From Gammaproteobacteria bacterium (lineage in GTDB: Bacteria > Pseudomonadota > Gammaproteobacteria > Steroidobacterales > Steroidobacteraceae), in the NCBI GenBank assembly GCA_027366635.1, contig DAHXNE010000060.1, positions 1 to 41,061 of the forward strand: a stretch of DNA of 41,061 nucleotides. The letters are read 5' to 3'. The position numbers and the translations under genes were made by a program. Below are positions 40,844-41,061 of this stretch, in pieces. Positions within the stretch are counted from its first letter, which is position 1. Every line of letters starts with the position of its first letter. The notes beneath the pieces are model-generated. The model had not been told where the DNA came from. It searched no databases and saw only the letters and a program-made list of their open reading frames with translations.

Positions 40844-40900
40844 CGGGGCGTGGCGCAGGCGGGTAGCGCATCTGCTTTGGGAGCAGAGGGTCGATAGTTC
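40844..40900 (+). pseudogene. tRNA-Pro(UGG), truncated in the T-loop
   Basis: The 57 bases give the 5' acceptor strand CGGGGCG, a D-arm GCGC...GCGC, and an anticodon arm TCTGC-TTTGGGA-GCAGA with anticodon TGG. The variable loop GGGTC and the 5' half of the T-arm GATAG-TTC follow. After 40900 the sequence no longer matches: the T-stem partner CTATC and the 3' acceptor CGCCCCG are missing. D-loop is AGGCGGGTA. It cannot fold into a full tRNA. Either an element inserted in the T-loop and carried the 3' end away, or the gene is an old remnant. Another tRNA-Pro(UGG) is expected elsewhere. Confidence 0.7.
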
Positions 40901-40991
40901 ATTATGGGCACTGACCCGGGACAGTAATTTCCAATCCAGGTATGAGTCTGAGCGGGGTGGTTTCTGGGGTGGGCGACTGGGTTGATCAATA

Positions 40992-41013
40992 GGGGGATTC
41001 TGGGGGGATTCTG
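40992..41013. repeat. 11-bp tandem duplication
   Basis: GGGGGATTCTG occurs twice without a gap, at 40992-41002 and 41003-41013, in the sequence following the truncated tRNA-Pro. Confidence 0.8.
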
Positions 41014-41032
41014 CCTCAAGTCTTGATCTTCG

Positions 41033-41060
41033 GCTTCGATCTTTCGCTATCGATCGAAGC
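41033..41060. repeat. 9-bp inverted repeat at the right edge
   Basis: GCTTCGATC at 41033-41041 and GATCGAAGC at 41052-41060 are exact reverse complements around a 10-base spacer. It may be a hairpin or a recombinase/transposase site; the window ends one base later, so context is missing. Confidence 0.7.
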
Positions 41061-41061
41061 G

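Larger units (their letters stand above)
40901..41061. mobile_element. Foreign-looking sequence after the broken tRNA, possible element end
   Basis: The segment begins right at the tRNA break with ATTATGGGCACTGACCCGGG. GGGCACTGACCC-type strings are familiar to me from ends of short mobile repeats near REP-associated transposases in gammaproteobacteria, but I cannot confirm this. It has no gene. It contains an exact 11-bp tandem duplication (40992-41013) and ends in a 9-bp inverted repeat (41033-41060). Confidence 0.35.

Overview
The window is a 41 kb piece of a high-GC gammaproteobacterial chromosome. Gene content and order (xseB-dxs, parE-parC, efp with epmA/epmB, prmB-aroC, fimV-truA-accD-folC-dedD-cvpA-purF, ppi-lpxH next to cysS and folD) fit Gammaproteobacteria. 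The Xanthomonas/Caulobacter-type TonB receptor, the FimX-like protein and the base composition suggest the Xanthomonadales/Nevskiales/Steroidobacterales neighbourhood. That placement is an inference; no marker RNA is present to fix it.

Layout. Bases 1-1370 are decayed DNA holding a broken, internally deleted adenine DNA methyltransferase on the minus strand. Bases 1371-5413 are a lower-GC pair, a TonB-dependent receptor and a secreted GH53 endo-beta-1,4-galactanase, which together look like a small galactan-utilisation locus. It is followed by 474 bases without a recognisable gene. From 5888 the chromosome is dense and ordinary: folE2, dxs and xseB on minus; rubrerythrin, a two-cluster Fe-S oxidoreductase and a DUF3501 protein on plus (likely a redox or stress cluster with its own palindromic site); parE and parC on plus; a FimX-like degenerate GGDEF/EAL protein on minus, convergent with parC.

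Bases 18365-22854 hold the EF-P beta-lysylation set (epmB divergent from efp, epmA nearby), msrC, psd and a wrecked SCO1/SenC gene whose start codon overlaps that of prmB. Then come prmB and aroC, and the long plus-strand run fimV, truA, accD, folC, a dedD-like SPOR gene, cvpA, purF and glycerate kinase, followed by a methionine-rich Spy/CpxP-like periplasmic protein. The right part has lpxH and a periplasmic cyclophilin on minus, gltX and cysS on plus, and folD on minus.

The right edge carries a tRNA-Pro(UGG) gene cut off inside its T-loop. The sequence after the break contains a tandem duplication and a 9-bp inverted repeat, and looks like the end of an inserted element.

The genes mostly serve core functions: isoprenoid (dxs), folate (folE2, folC, folD), chorismate (aroC), fatty acid (accD), phospholipid and lipid A (psd, lpxH) and purine (purF) synthesis, chromosome decatenation (parCE), translation (efp, epmAB, prmB, truA, gltX, cysS) and type IV pilus/polarity control (fimV, FimX-like). 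I found no clear new defence or biosynthetic system. The most interesting items are the interrupted tRNA-Pro, the palindrome-controlled rubrerythrin/Fe-S/DUF3501 cluster, the SCO remnant overlapping prmB's start, the methionine-rich periplasmic protein, and the low-GC galactan pair between decayed flanks.
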